The translations under genes and the position numbers were made by a program. From Chloroflexota bacterium (GTDB lineage: Bacteria > Chloroflexota > Dehalococcoidia > Tepidiformales > Tepidiformaceae), in contig JAPPBY010000002.1 in assembly GCA_026702615.1 (NCBI GenBank), positions 1-64,000 of the forward strand: 64,000 nt of DNA, given 5' to 3'. The notes beneath the pieces are model-generated. The model made no database searches, was not told where the DNA came from, and was given only the letters and a program-made list of their open reading frames with translations. Positions 11,658 to 20,015 of this stretch are shown here, piece after piece. Numbering within the stretch: the stretch's first letter is position 1; every line of letters starts with the position of its first letter.

Positions 11658-12989
11658 GTGGCCATAGCGGGCGGCGAGCAGCGGACAGGCCCAAGGGGGC
11701 GGATCAGCCTCCAGACGTTTGCGGCCTTCGAGCTGCGCGACTACCGGCTTCTCTGGGCGAACAACTTCAGCTATGCCCTGGTGCAGGGCATCGAGCGCTT
11801 CGCCTTCGCCTGGCTCGTGATCGACACGCTCCAGGCGGGGGACTTCTACCTGGGGCTTTCAGCCTTCGCGCTGGGCATCCCGGTGTTCTTCTTCTCGCTT
11901 CCGTCGGGGGTGCTCGCCGATCGCTGGAACCGGCGGTTGCTGCTTGTCGCAAGCCAGGTGATCGTGCTGGTCGGGGCAGCGCTGGCGGCCGTCCTGATCT
12001 GGGTCGACCTCATGACCTTGCGGGTCGCGCTGGGGATGGCGCTGTTCGTGGGGACGGGGGTGGCGGTGGGGCAGCCGGTCCGGCAGGCGCTCATTCCGGC
12101 GGTGGTGCCGCCTCACCGGCTGATGAACGCGATCACGCTGAACAGCGCCGGACAGACGGTCTCGCAGATGGTGGGGCCGGCGCTTGGCGGAGCCGCTATC
12201 GCGGTCGCCGGGCTGGAGGGGAACTTTGCCCTGCAGGCCATCCTGATGGGCGCGGGGCTGATCTTCATCGTGCCACTCCGCATCCCCGCGCGCGCTCTCG
12301 ACCCGGTGACGGCGGCAGGTTCCGGGTTGCGCGTGATGGCCACCGACATCGTCGAGGGCTTCCGCTTCATCGTGAGGAACGACAACATCCGCTCGCTGTT
12401 CGTGCTGCTATTGGTGACCTCGCTGGTTATCAACGGCCCATGGGTAACGCTGCTGCCACGGGTTGCGCAGCTGCAGCTCGATGCGGACGGCCCGGCGGCG
12501 AGCTGGCTGTTCGCCTACCTCGGCATCGGGCTGACGTGCAGCTCGCTCGCGCTGGCCTCTCTACAGGGCAGCCTGCGCAGCGCCGGGGGCTGGTTCATCT
12601 GCGCGCTGATGACGAGCAGCACCTTCGCAATCATCATCGGGTTCTCCCACAGCTACCTGCTGACGGCGCTGCTGCTCTCGCTGACCGGCCTGAGCGCGGG
12701 AGTCTTTACGAACCTGAACCTGACGCTGATCCAGTCGTACACGCCCCAGCCGGTGATGGGGCGGGTAATGGCGATCTTCACGCTGATCATGCTGGGAGGG
12801 ACGCCGCTCGGGGGCCTGTTGGGCGGTCTGGGTGCGGAATGGGTCGGGGCGGGGAGGTGGTTCTCCATCTGCGGCGTAGCGAGCGTGGCGGTGGGGGCGT
12901 TCTTCCTGCTGACCAACGCGGGGTTGCGACGGATGCACTCGCACCCGGATCCGCCGGCGGGCGCCCCGGCTGAGTCAGGCCCGGGGTAG
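11658..12989 (+). CDS. MFS exporter, tandem copy 2
   Basis: Protein of 443 residues, paralogue of the gene just upstream. The N-terminal block SLQTFAAFELRDYRLLWANN matches copy 1 with only two changes, and the motif A variant is GVLADRWNRR. Both copies share QPVRQALIPAVVPP and the block NLNLTLIQS. The GTG start has GGAGGGG a few bases upstream. The gap from copy 1 is 34 bp, which contains a TAGCAT box, so it may also have its own promoter. It may work as a heterodimer or carry a diverged substrate. Its 3' end overlaps the convergent DUF309 gene by 15 bp. Confidence 0.9.
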   Translation: MAIAGGEQRTGPRGRISLQTFAAFELRDYRLLWANNFSYALVQGIERFAFAWLVIDTLQAGDFYLGLSAFALGIPVFFFSLPSGVLADRWNRRLLLVASQVIVLVGAALAAVLIWVDLMTLRVALGMALFVGTGVAVGQPVRQALIPAVVPPHRLMNAITLNSAGQTVSQMVGPALGGAAIAVAGLEGNFALQAILMGAGLIFIVPLRIPARALDPVTAAGSGLRVMATDIVEGFRFIVRNDNIRSLFVLLLVTSLVINGPWVTLLPRVAQLQLDADGPAASWLFAYLGIGLTCSSLALASLQGSLRSAGGWFICALMTSSTFAIIIGFSHSYLLTALLLSLTGLSAGVFTNLNLTLIQSYTPQPVMGRVMAIFTLIMLGGTPLGGLLGGLGAEWVGAGRWFSICGVASVAVGAFFLLTNAGLRRMHSHPDPPAGAPAESGPG

Positions 12990-13433
12990 CGGCCGGGGCG
13001 CTGGCGGCAGCAGGGGTGCGCCCGCCGCGAGGTTCCGTACGCGATCGAGGTCACGCTCGACGAGCGAACCAAGCGCGGAGAGGTCGATACCCCAGGCAGC
13101 AGCAGGCCCTTCACGGATCGCGTCGAGGGCGCGCTGCAGAAGAACGCGCATGCCGTGAGCATTCCCGCGAGCGGCATGGGTGTAGCCGGCTCCGAGCTGG
13201 GCAAGTCCCTTGAACAGGGCCTCGCTTGCGGTGCCCTTGCTCTCGAGCCAGGCCGCCTCCCAGGCCTCGTGGGCGAGGAAGTAGCGGCCCGCGTCGAAGT
13301 GCGCGAGCGCGAGGGCATTCGCCTCAGCGGCGGAGAGGCCATCCAGGTCGTCGGCGGCAAGGCGGTTGCGGGAGCCCGCGGGGAGCGGGCGTCCAAGTTC
13401 GTCGCGGGGGCGCTCGGGCTTATCGGGCGGCAT
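12975..13433 (-). CDS. DUF309 domain protein
   Basis: Small all-helical protein of 152 residues with the DUF309 signature: FDAGRYFLAHEAWEAAW near the middle, then LFKGLAQLGAGYTHAARGN and GMRVLLQRALDAI. The conserved His and Glu of AHEAWE are intact. DUF309 function is not established. ATG 13433 is chosen because GAGGG lies 4 bases before it; an in-frame ATG at 13454 is an alternative. It ends inside the 3' end of the convergent MFS gene. Confidence 0.82.
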   Translation of the reverse strand: MPPDKPERPRDELGRPLPAGSRNRLAADDLDGLSAAEANALALAHFDAGRYFLAHEAWEAAWLESKGTASEALFKGLAQLGAGYTHAARGNAHGMRVLLQRALDAIREGPAAAWGIDLSALGSLVERDLDRVRNLAAGAPLLPPAPRPLPRA

Positions 13434-13534
13434 GCGACCCTCGGAAGGCGACATCGATTTGCCGCGATCGTACTGCCTTAGACGGCCATGGCGTCTTTCC
13501 CCGGGATTAGTCCACCGGCAGCTACGGTGGAAGG

Positions 13535-14161
13535 GTGATGGTTGAGGCACGCCCCGCGCTTCGCGGTCAGTTCCATCTCCTGATGGCGCTGGTCTCTCCG
13601 GCTGCGCTGCTGGTGCTCGTTCTCATCGCCGACAGCCCCAGGGAATACGTGGGCGGAGCGATCTTCGGCGTGTCGTTGCTACTCCTCTTCTCGACAAGCA
13701 GCGTCTATCACCTTGTGGAACGAGGACAGGCGCTTCTGCAGCGGATTGACCGCTCCATGATCTTCGTGCTCATCGCGGGGACGTACACGCCGTTCTGCCT
13801 GGTGCTACTGGAAGACGGCTGGAGCACTCTCATCCTCTCGCTCGTGTGGGGGTTGGCGGCCGTGGGGATCGCCTCGAAAGCGGTCCACCCGACGCCACCC
13901 CGGTGGCTCAACCTGGCGCTGTATCTGGGACTGGGGTGGATCGGGCTGGTCGCGATCGCGCCGTTCGCCTCGGCGGCATCCTCGACCGTGCTGGCGCTGT
14001 TGCTGGCGGGCGGGGTTCTGTACTCACTCGGGGGCGTGGTTCACGCGCGTCGCCGGCCGGATCCGTTTCCAGGAGTGTTCGGCTACCACGAACTGTTCCA
14101 CCTGCTCACTGCGCTCGCCGGACTGACGTACTACGCGACGGCGGTCTACGCCTTCGGCTAG
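13535..14161 (+). CDS. Hemolysin III / PAQR-family membrane protein
   Basis: Protein of 208 residues with seven predicted membrane helices. Family metal-site motifs are visible: STSSVYH in helix 2, RSMIFVLIAGTYTPF at helix 3, and GYHELFHLL in the last part, which supplies the paired histidines of the zinc site of PAQR-type hydrolases. Bacterial members are linked to membrane lipid homeostasis; the name hemolysin is historical and does not imply toxicity here. Start is GTG at 13535 or the adjacent ATG at 13538, with GGAAGG just upstream. Confidence 0.92.
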   Translation: MMVEARPALRGQFHLLMALVSPAALLVLVLIADSPREYVGGAIFGVSLLLLFSTSSVYHLVERGQALLQRIDRSMIFVLIAGTYTPFCLVLLEDGWSTLILSLVWGLAAVGIASKAVHPTPPRWLNLALYLGLGWIGLVAIAPFASAASSTVLALLLAGGVLYSLGGVVHARRRPDPFPGVFGYHELFHLLTALAGLTYYATAVYAFG

Positions 14162-14199
14162 AGTCGCGCTGTCAGCCGTGCGCTGGCAGGGAGCCAACC

Positions 14200-14691
14200 A
14201 TGACAAGCACTGAGGAGCGGCTGGCGGAGCTGGAGGCGCGGCTGTCCGCGCTCGAGGACGAGCGGGGCGTGGTCGCGAACATGTACCGCTACGCGCACAG
14301 CATCGACTACGGGCTGGAGGCGGAGTGGGTCGACTGCTTCACGGAGGACGGCGCTTTCGACATGCGCCGGCCGCCGGACTTCGACACACCTGGAAACCGC
14401 ATCGACGGACGCGAGGCGCTGGCGGCGTTCATCGCGACACACACACGGGCGCCGGAGACGTGGCACAAGCACATGATGGTGCAGCCGCGGATCGCGCTCG
14501 ACGGCGATACGGCGAAGGTCGAGAGCTTCTTCACGCGGCTGGACGAGGATGAGACGGAGGAGCCGTACGTGCTCGTGTTCGGGCGCTACCTGGATACCGT
14601 GCATCGCTGTGAGGACGGGCTCTGGCGCTTCAAGGAGCGGATTGTCGAGATCGAGGCGATCAAGGGGCGCCCGGCGCCCGACCGGAGCTAG
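14200..14691 (+). CDS. SnoaL-like / NTF2-fold protein
   Basis: Protein of 163 residues with a short coiled N-terminal helix (ERLAELEARLSALED) followed by the cone-shaped NTF2-like fold used by polyketide cyclases, ring dioxygenase small subunits and ketosteroid isomerase relatives. Typical positions are YRYAHSIDYG, WVDCFTEDGAFD, and the His pair of ETWHKHMM. The layout resembles SnoaL_4-type proteins. The ATG is preceded by CAGGGAG. It lies between hemolysin III and the P450 gene on the same strand, and could act with the P450; the reaction is unknown. Confidence 0.82.
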   Translation: MTSTEERLAELEARLSALEDERGVVANMYRYAHSIDYGLEAEWVDCFTEDGAFDMRRPPDFDTPGNRIDGREALAAFIATHTRAPETWHKHMMVQPRIALDGDTAKVESFFTRLDEDETEEPYVLVFGRYLDTVHRCEDGLWRFKERIVEIEAIKGRPAPDRS

Positions 14692-14724
14692 CCGCCGGGA
14701 CTAGAATCGCGGGGGAGGGGCGGC

Positions 14725-16017
14725 ATGGCGCAGACGTTCACGCCATCGGAGGCGCCCTGGCGCGAGGACGACCCGTTCCTCGCGAATCCGTACGACTTCT
14801 ACGCCTGGGGGCGGGAGCACAGTCCACTGCGGGTCGACACGGCGCGGAGCGGGGCGTGGGGCGAAGAGGTAGGGCGCATCAACGAGCGGGTGGCGGTCCA
14901 GTTCGGGCGGGGGCACGGGGTCTGGTTCGTGTTCCGGCACGACCAGTGCGTCGAGATTTCGCGGGACCACGACCACTGGACGATGGAGCCACGGGCGGGG
15001 CAGTACGACCTCGACCCGGAGACGGGCGAGCGGCTGCCACGGACGGTGGGGTTGCTGAACAGCGACCCGCCTGAGCACACGCGGCTGCGGTCGCTGGTAG
15101 CGGAGGCGTTCACGCCGAAGACGGTCGAGCAGCTGGCGCCGCGCATCCGGGAGATTGCGGAAGAGCTGCTCGACGCCGTGCCCGCGAACGGCAGCTTCGA
15201 CCTCGTGGAGGCGTTCAGCCACCCCCTGCCGGTGATCGTGATCGCGGAAATACTGGGGGTGCCCAGCAGCGACCGGGCGAAGTTCAAGCAGTGGTCGGAC
15301 GAGGCGATCATTGCGATCGAGACGCGGGGACGAGGGCCGGGACGCTACCCGCTGGGCGGGCGCGCGTTTCCGGCGCTGCGGTCGTACTTCACGGAACTGA
15401 TCGAGGCGCGGCGCCAGGAGCCACGGGACGACCTCATCAGCGGGCTGGTGCGGGCGGAGGTGGAGGGGTCGCGGCTGACGCCCGACGAGCTCATCCACCT
15501 ACTCATCCTGCTTCTGGTGGCGGGGAACGAGACGACGCGCGACCTCATCGGGAACACGGTGCTGGCGCTGATCGAGCACCCGGAGCAGCTGGAGCTGCTG
15601 CGCTCGGAGCCGTCGCTGGGGTCGAACGCGGTCGAGGAGGTGCTGCGCTACAGCGCGCCGGCGCAGTACATGTCGCGCCGGGCGAAGGCAGCGACGGTGG
15701 TGGGGGATGCCCGCATCGAGCCGGGGGAGGAGGCGGTGCTGTGGTTCGGTTCGGCGAACCGGGACGAGCAGGTGTTCCCGGAGGCGGGCGCCTTCGACAT
15801 CCGCCGGGAGAACGCCAACCGGCACCTGACATTCGGGATCGGGACGCACTTCTGTCTGGGGGCGCCGCTGGCGCGGCTCGAGGGCGCGATCGCGATCGAG
15901 GCGCTGCTCTCGCGGTTCGGCGGCATGCGGCGGGCGGACGACAGCATGTTGCCGCGCATGCCGAGCCTGCAGCACCGGGGCGTGCGTTCGCTACCGCTGG
16001 TGGTGGAGCGGGCCTAG
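14725..16017 (+). CDS. Cytochrome P450
   Basis: Soluble bacterial P450 of 430 residues. The I-helix motif AGNETTRD (oxygen activation) lies near residue 265, the ExxR pair is in VEEVLRY, and the heme-binding loop FGIGTHFCLG places the thiolate Cys at residue 377. No N-terminal membrane anchor, so it should use ferredoxin-type partners; none is encoded nearby. The ATG has GGGGGAGGGG upstream and a TAGAAT -10-like box at 14702-14707. Its stop overlaps that of plsY (CTAG, 16014-16017). Substrate unknown; the fold group includes CYP enzymes for terpenes, steroids and fatty acids. Confidence 0.95.
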   Translation: MAQTFTPSEAPWREDDPFLANPYDFYAWGREHSPLRVDTARSGAWGEEVGRINERVAVQFGRGHGVWFVFRHDQCVEISRDHDHWTMEPRAGQYDLDPETGERLPRTVGLLNSDPPEHTRLRSLVAEAFTPKTVEQLAPRIREIAEELLDAVPANGSFDLVEAFSHPLPVIVIAEILGVPSSDRAKFKQWSDEAIIAIETRGRGPGRYPLGGRAFPALRSYFTELIEARRQEPRDDLISGLVRAEVEGSRLTPDELIHLLILLLVAGNETTRDLIGNTVLALIEHPEQLELLRSEPSLGSNAVEEVLRYSAPAQYMSRRAKAATVVGDARIEPGEEAVLWFGSANRDEQVFPEAGAFDIRRENANRHLTFGIGTHFCLGAPLARLEGAIAIEALLSRFGGMRRADDSMLPRMPSLQHRGVRSLPLVVERA

Positions 16018-16586
16018 TCTGAGGACCGGCGGGGCCAGAGGCGGTCGACGACGTCCTTGAGGCCGGCGCTGATGAAGAGGAGCACAGCGAAGAGGAGGCG
16101 GCTGAGGTCGCCGGCGACGAAGTAGGCGACGACGACGAGGGCGATCACGGCGGCGGCGATGGCGGGGACGGTTCGCCTGGTCGCGAGGAGAGCGACGAGG
16201 CCAAAGCCAAGCATGGCAAGGCCGGCCAGGGGGAAGAGGGCCCAGGCGACGCCGATGGCAGGGGCGGCTCCGCGACCGCCCTTGAAAGACAGCCACGGTG
16301 GGAAGACGTGGCCCACGAGGACGAGGACGCCGGCTGTGAGCACGACCCACTCGTCGCTCGCCATGGCAATGACGATGGTGATGGCGATGGCGCCCTTGAG
16401 GAGATCGAGGATGGTGGCGATCAGGACAGCGGAGATGCCGCCGACGTGGAGGAGGTTGCCGGAGCCGACGTGGCGGTCGCCGATGGTTCGCAGGTCGACT
16501 CCGTAGCGGAAACGGGCGAGGAGCCAGGAGAAGGGAATCGAGCCGGCAAAGAGGGCGACGAGCAGGGCGACGACGTTGATAGCCAT
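16014..16586 (-). CDS. plsY: Glycerol-3-phosphate acyltransferase PlsY
   Basis: Membrane protein of 190 residues that would acylate glycerol-3-phosphate with acyl-phosphate as the first step of phospholipid synthesis. PlsY motifs are in order: GSIPFSWLLAR, the substrate loop VGSGNLLHVGG (GSGN conserved, GATN degenerate), and GHVFPPWLSFKGGRG. The degenerate second half of the GSGN motif is a little unusual. ATG 16586 is chosen because the family start AINVVALLVALFAGS follows; the longer frame adds only a basic stretch. Stands alone on the minus strand. Confidence 0.9.
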   Translation of the reverse strand: MAINVVALLVALFAGSIPFSWLLARFRYGVDLRTIGDRHVGSGNLLHVGGISAVLIATILDLLKGAIAITIVIAMASDEWVVLTAGVLVLVGHVFPPWLSFKGGRGAAPAIGVAWALFPLAGLAMLGFGLVALLATRRTVPAIAAAVIALVVVAYFVAGDLSRLLFAVLLFISAGLKDVVDRLWPRRSSD

Positions 16587-16640
16587 AAGAACGCACGCGC
16601 GATCGTACGCCCTGGCCCGCAAACGCAGGGCCGGAGAATT

Positions 16641-16669
16641 CTGTTAACGGCCACTTAAGCCCTAGGGGC
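16641..16669 (+). promoter_or_regulatory. Possible Pho-box-like direct repeats upstream of the pstS-like gene
   Basis: CTGTTAA (16641-16647) and CACTTAA (16652-16658) share five of seven bases and start exactly 11 bases apart, the spacing of PhoB-type boxes. A third unit at 16663 is poor. A phosphate-binding lipoprotein gene starts 69 bases after the box, which makes phosphate control plausible. This is inference from spacing and context only. Confidence 0.3.
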
Positions 16670-16737
16670 TAGCTTCCGTCGCGACGAGAGCCGGACCGGA
16701 TCGGATCGGCAATCACTCAGGGGGCATCACTACTTCC

Positions 16738-18648
16738 GTGACCTTCCAGAAGGACATCCTCAACCCGACGCAGCGGCGATGGCTGTTGCTCCTCATCACC
16801 GGCCTGGCGGCGTTCGCGCTCGTCGCGGTCGCGTGCGGCGACGACGCTCCTGGACCGGCAGCGACCGAAGGGCCGGCAAACGAAGACGCCTACGCCGGCC
16901 TCTCGGGCGAGGTCCGCATCGATGGTTCCTCGACGGTGTTCCCCATCGCCGAGGCGATGGCCGAGGAGTTCGGGCTCGTGTCGGACGTGCGGGTGAACGT
17001 GGCCTTCTCCGGTACCGGCGGCGGCTTCGAGAAGTTCTGCCGTGGCGAGACCCAGATCAGTAACGCCTCCCGCCCCATCAAGGATTTGGAGCGTGAGGCC
17101 TGCGCCGAGAACGGCATTGATGACATCGTCGAGATCCAGGTCGCGATCGACGCCCTCACCGTGATGATCCATCCGGATAACGACTTCGCCCAGTGCATGA
17201 CCGTGCCGGAGCTCAACAAGGCCTTCCGCGCCGACGGCGCCAGGAAGTGGAGCGACCTCCGCCCCGAGTGGCCGGACGACGACATTGTCGCCTACTACCC
17301 CGGCGCCGACTCGGGCACGTTCGACTACTTCAATGAGGCCATCATCGAGGAGTTCGAGGGGTCGACGCACCGCGGCGACGGCACCCCTTCGGAGGACGAC
17401 AACATCCTCGCCCTCGGCATCGGGCGCGATAAGAACGCGATCGGCTACTTTGGCTTCGCCTACTTCCTCGAGGCGGGGCAGGGCCTGCAGGCGGTCGCGG
17501 TCGATGACGGCCACGGCTGCGTGGCTCCGAGCTTCGAGGCGGCGCTCTCGGGCGAGTACACGCCGCTCTCCCGGCCGCTCTTTATCTACACCCGCGCCAG
17601 CTTCCTGAACGACCGTCCGGAGGTTGCCGGGTTCGCGCGGTTCTTCCTGGAGAGCGTGGACACCATCGTGCCGGAAGTCGGCTACGTGACCATGCCGGCC
17701 GCCCTGCTCGCGCAGCAGTTCACGAAGATCACGCCGCCGTACGTCCTCCTGGGCCAGGAGGTTCCGGCCCCCGCACCCGTGGAGACCGACTACTCGAGAC
17801 TCTCGGGAGAGATCCGCATCGACGGGTCCTCGACGGTGTTCCCCATCGCCGAGGCGATGGCCGAGGAGTTCGGGTACGTCTCGGACGTTCGGGTGAACGT
17901 GGCCTTCTCCGGTACCGGCGGCGGATTCGAGAAGTTCTGCCGGGGCGAGACCCAGATCAGCGACGCTTCCCGACCGATCAAGGACTCGGAGCGGGAGTCC
18001 TGCGCCGAGAACGGCATCGATGACATCGTAGAGATCCAGGTGGCGATCGACGCCCTCACCGTGATGATCCACCCGGATAACGACTTCGCCCAGTGCATGA
18101 CCGTACCGGAGCTGAACCAGGCGTTCCGCGCCGACGGCGCCAAGAAGTGGAGCGACCTCCGCCCCGAGTGGCCGGACGACGACATTGTCGCCTACTACCC
18201 CGGCGCCGACTCGGGCACGTTCGACTACTTCAATGAGGCCATCATCGAGGAGTTCGAGGGGTCGACGCACCGCGGCGACGGCACCCCTTCGGAGGACGAC
18301 AACATCCTCGCCCTCGGCATCGGGCGCGATAAGAACGCGATCGGCTACTTTGGCTTCGCCTACTTCCTCGAGGCGGGGCAGGGCCTGCAGGCGGTCGCGG
18401 TCGATGACGGCCACGGCTGCGTGGCTCCGAGCTTCGAGGCGGCGCTCTCGGGCGAGTACACGCCGCTCTCGCGGCCGCTGTTTATCTACACCCGCGCCAG
18501 CCTCCTGAGCGAGCGCCCCGAGCTTGCCGGATTCATCCAGTTCTTCCTTGAGCAGAGCGACGCGATCGTGCCGGAAGTCGGCTACGTGACCATGCCGGCC
18601 GACCTGCTTGCGGAGCAGTTCGCCAAGATCGCTCCGCACATCAACTAG
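16738..18648 (+). CDS. pstS: Tandem-duplicated PstS-like phosphate-binding lipoprotein
   Basis: Protein of 636 residues, about twice the family length. A signal peptide with lipobox-like AVAC (Cys 33) predicts a lipoprotein on the outer face of the membrane. Two full periplasmic-binding domains follow, starting near residues 57 and 357. Each has the phosphate-loop signature RIDGSSTVFPIAEAMAEEF, the SGTGGGFEKFCRGE segment, PGADSGTFDYF and DKNAIGYFGFAYF. The repeats are offset by exactly 900 bases, and 327 bases are identical between them. Single-domain PstS delivers phosphate to PstCAB; no pstCAB gene is present here. The GTG start at 16738 has a loose AGGGGG upstream. Confidence 0.9.
   Translation: MTFQKDILNPTQRRWLLLLITGLAAFALVAVACGDDAPGPAATEGPANEDAYAGLSGEVRIDGSSTVFPIAEAMAEEFGLVSDVRVNVAFSGTGGGFEKFCRGETQISNASRPIKDLEREACAENGIDDIVEIQVAIDALTVMIHPDNDFAQCMTVPELNKAFRADGARKWSDLRPEWPDDDIVAYYPGADSGTFDYFNEAIIEEFEGSTHRGDGTPSEDDNILALGIGRDKNAIGYFGFAYFLEAGQGLQAVAVDDGHGCVAPSFEAALSGEYTPLSRPLFIYTRASFLNDRPEVAGFARFFLESVDTIVPEVGYVTMPAALLAQQFTKITPPYVLLGQEVPAPAPVETDYSRLSGEIRIDGSSTVFPIAEAMAEEFGYVSDVRVNVAFSGTGGGFEKFCRGETQISDASRPIKDSERESCAENGIDDIVEIQVAIDALTVMIHPDNDFAQCMTVPELNQAFRADGAKKWSDLRPEWPDDDIVAYYPGADSGTFDYFNEAIIEEFEGSTHRGDGTPSEDDNILALGIGRDKNAIGYFGFAYFLEAGQGLQAVAVDDGHGCVAPSFEAALSGEYTPLSRPLFIYTRASLLSERPELAGFIQFFLEQSDAIVPEVGYVTMPADLLAEQFAKIAPHIN
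17244..17570 (+). repeat. Exact direct repeat, copy A (327 bp), inside the pstS-like gene
   Basis: Identical base for base to 18144-18470 and displaced by exactly 900 bases. The flanking parts of the two domains are similar but not identical. This points to recent gene conversion or a recent duplication with divergence only at the edges. Confidence 0.98.
18144..18470 (+). repeat. Exact direct repeat, copy B (327 bp), inside the pstS-like gene
   Basis: Partner of 17244-17570. The first mismatches are at 18143 and 18471. Recombination between the copies would delete one 900 bp domain and keep the reading frame. Confidence 0.98.
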
Positions 18649-18677
18649 CCCCGACGGCCGCAGCCGTCCCCACGCCG

Positions 18678-18731
18678 GGGGGCGCAGCTTCGACGCCGCG
18701 CCCCCTGTTTGCCTGCCGGGGACCCGGCAGG
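18678..18731 (+). terminator. Double hairpin terminator region after the pstS-like gene
   Basis: A GC-rich stem (18678-18685 with 18698-18705) is followed by TGTTT, and a second stem (18712-18720 with 18723-18731) follows at once. They lie 30 bases after the stop codon and before the next promoter. Confidence 0.6.
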
Positions 18732-18800
18732 GCGCGAAGGCCGTAAGATGCGCCCTTGCGCCCGCTGGTGCGGGCCACTCGCAGAGCAACGGAGGAGGCG

Positions 18801-20015
18801 ATGACCGGTCCTCTGAACGATGTCCGGGTGCTGGACCTGACGCAGCACATCGCGGGCCCCTACGCGACGAAGCTGTTCGCGGATTTCGGGGCCGACGTGA
18901 TCAAGATCGAGCGTCCGGGGGGCGATCCCTCGCGGCGGCTGGGTCCGTACAAGGGCGGTGAGCCACACCCGGAGAAGAGCGGGACGTTCTTCTACTTCAA
19001 CACGAACAAGCGGTCGGTGGTGCTGGACCTCAAGGACGAGCGCGGCCAGGAGGTATTCTGGCGGCTCCTTGAGAGCGCCGACCTCGTGGTCGAGAGCTTC
19101 CGGCCAGGGGTCATGGACGACCTCGGGATCGGCTTCGACGCGATCCACGAGCGGCGGGCGAACGTGCCGCTCGTATCGATCACGAACTTCGGGCAGGAGA
19201 GCCCGTACCGGGACTACAAGGGCTCTGACCTGGTGCTCTATGCCTTCGCCGGGGAGATGTTCTCGACGGGGCTGCTGGAGCGGGAGCCGGTGAAGATGTA
19301 CGGGACGGCAGCTCTCGTGCAGTCGGGCTCGGCGGCGGCGACGGCCCTGATGGGCGCGCTAATGGCGGGCCGCTACCAGGGAGTGGGCCAGCACGTCGAC
19401 TTCTCGATCGCGGACAGCCACCTGGTGGGGGTCGACCGGCGGCACGCGACGGTGATGGGGTACCAGTACTCGGGGCGGAAGTCGCTGCGCTCGCCGGGGG
19501 CGGCGATCGGGATGCTGAACGGCGTGTTCCCCTGCCAGGACGGCTGGGTGGACCTGCAGGGCGGAGGGCCGCGCTTCACGAACGCGCGCGAATTCCTCGG
19601 CTACCCGGACTGGATGGAGGACCCGAAGTGGGACGACCCAGCCATCCAGATGAACCCGGAGGCGATCGAGGAGTTCAACGCGTTTTTCTACGTGTGGCTG
19701 CTCGAGCACACGAAGCGGGAGATCTGGGAGGCGGCGCGGAAGGTGCGCTTCCTCTGCGGACCGCTGTTTACGATCGACGAGGTGTTCGAGGACGAGAACT
19801 TCCGGGCACGGGGGTTCTGGGAGCTGGCTGAGCACGAGGAGCTCGGGCAGGTGGAGCTTCCCGGGCGCCCCTTCCTCATGTCGGAGACGCCGTGGGAGCT
19901 GCGCCGGCCCGCGCCGCTGCTGGGCGAACACACGGCGGAGGTGCTGGGGGAGGCCGGCTACGACGCGGGAGCGATCACCGAGCTGGCCTCGGCCGGCGTG
20001 GCGGAGGTGCGCTGA
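18801..20015 (+). CDS. CaiB/BaiF-family (family III) CoA transferase, copy 3
   Basis: Protein of 404 residues with the standard family start NDVRVLDLTQHIAGPYATKL, ADFGADVIKIERPGGDP and FYFNTNKRSVVLDL, then a SGSAAATALMGALMAG region and the C-terminal RPAPLLGEHTAEVLGE. These define family III CoA transferases, which transfer CoA from one acid to another. The ATG has GGAGGAGG 2 bases upstream, and a TAAGAT box lies about 55 bases upstream. The stop overlaps the ATG of the next CoA transferase by one base, so the two are coupled. Acyl substrate unknown. Confidence 0.92.
   Translation: MTGPLNDVRVLDLTQHIAGPYATKLFADFGADVIKIERPGGDPSRRLGPYKGGEPHPEKSGTFFYFNTNKRSVVLDLKDERGQEVFWRLLESADLVVESFRPGVMDDLGIGFDAIHERRANVPLVSITNFGQESPYRDYKGSDLVLYAFAGEMFSTGLLEREPVKMYGTAALVQSGSAAATALMGALMAGRYQGVGQHVDFSIADSHLVGVDRRHATVMGYQYSGRKSLRSPGAAIGMLNGVFPCQDGWVDLQGGGPRFTNAREFLGYPDWMEDPKWDDPAIQMNPEAIEEFNAFFYVWLLEHTKREIWEAARKVRFLCGPLFTIDEVFEDENFRARGFWELAEHEELGQVELPGRPFLMSETPWELRRPAPLLGEHTAEVLGEAGYDAGAITELASAGVAEVR

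Noticed and set aside
16717-18789. Open frame of 690 codons antisense to the pstS-like gene, with internal repeats
   Set aside because: The repeats merely mirror the duplicated sense domains.
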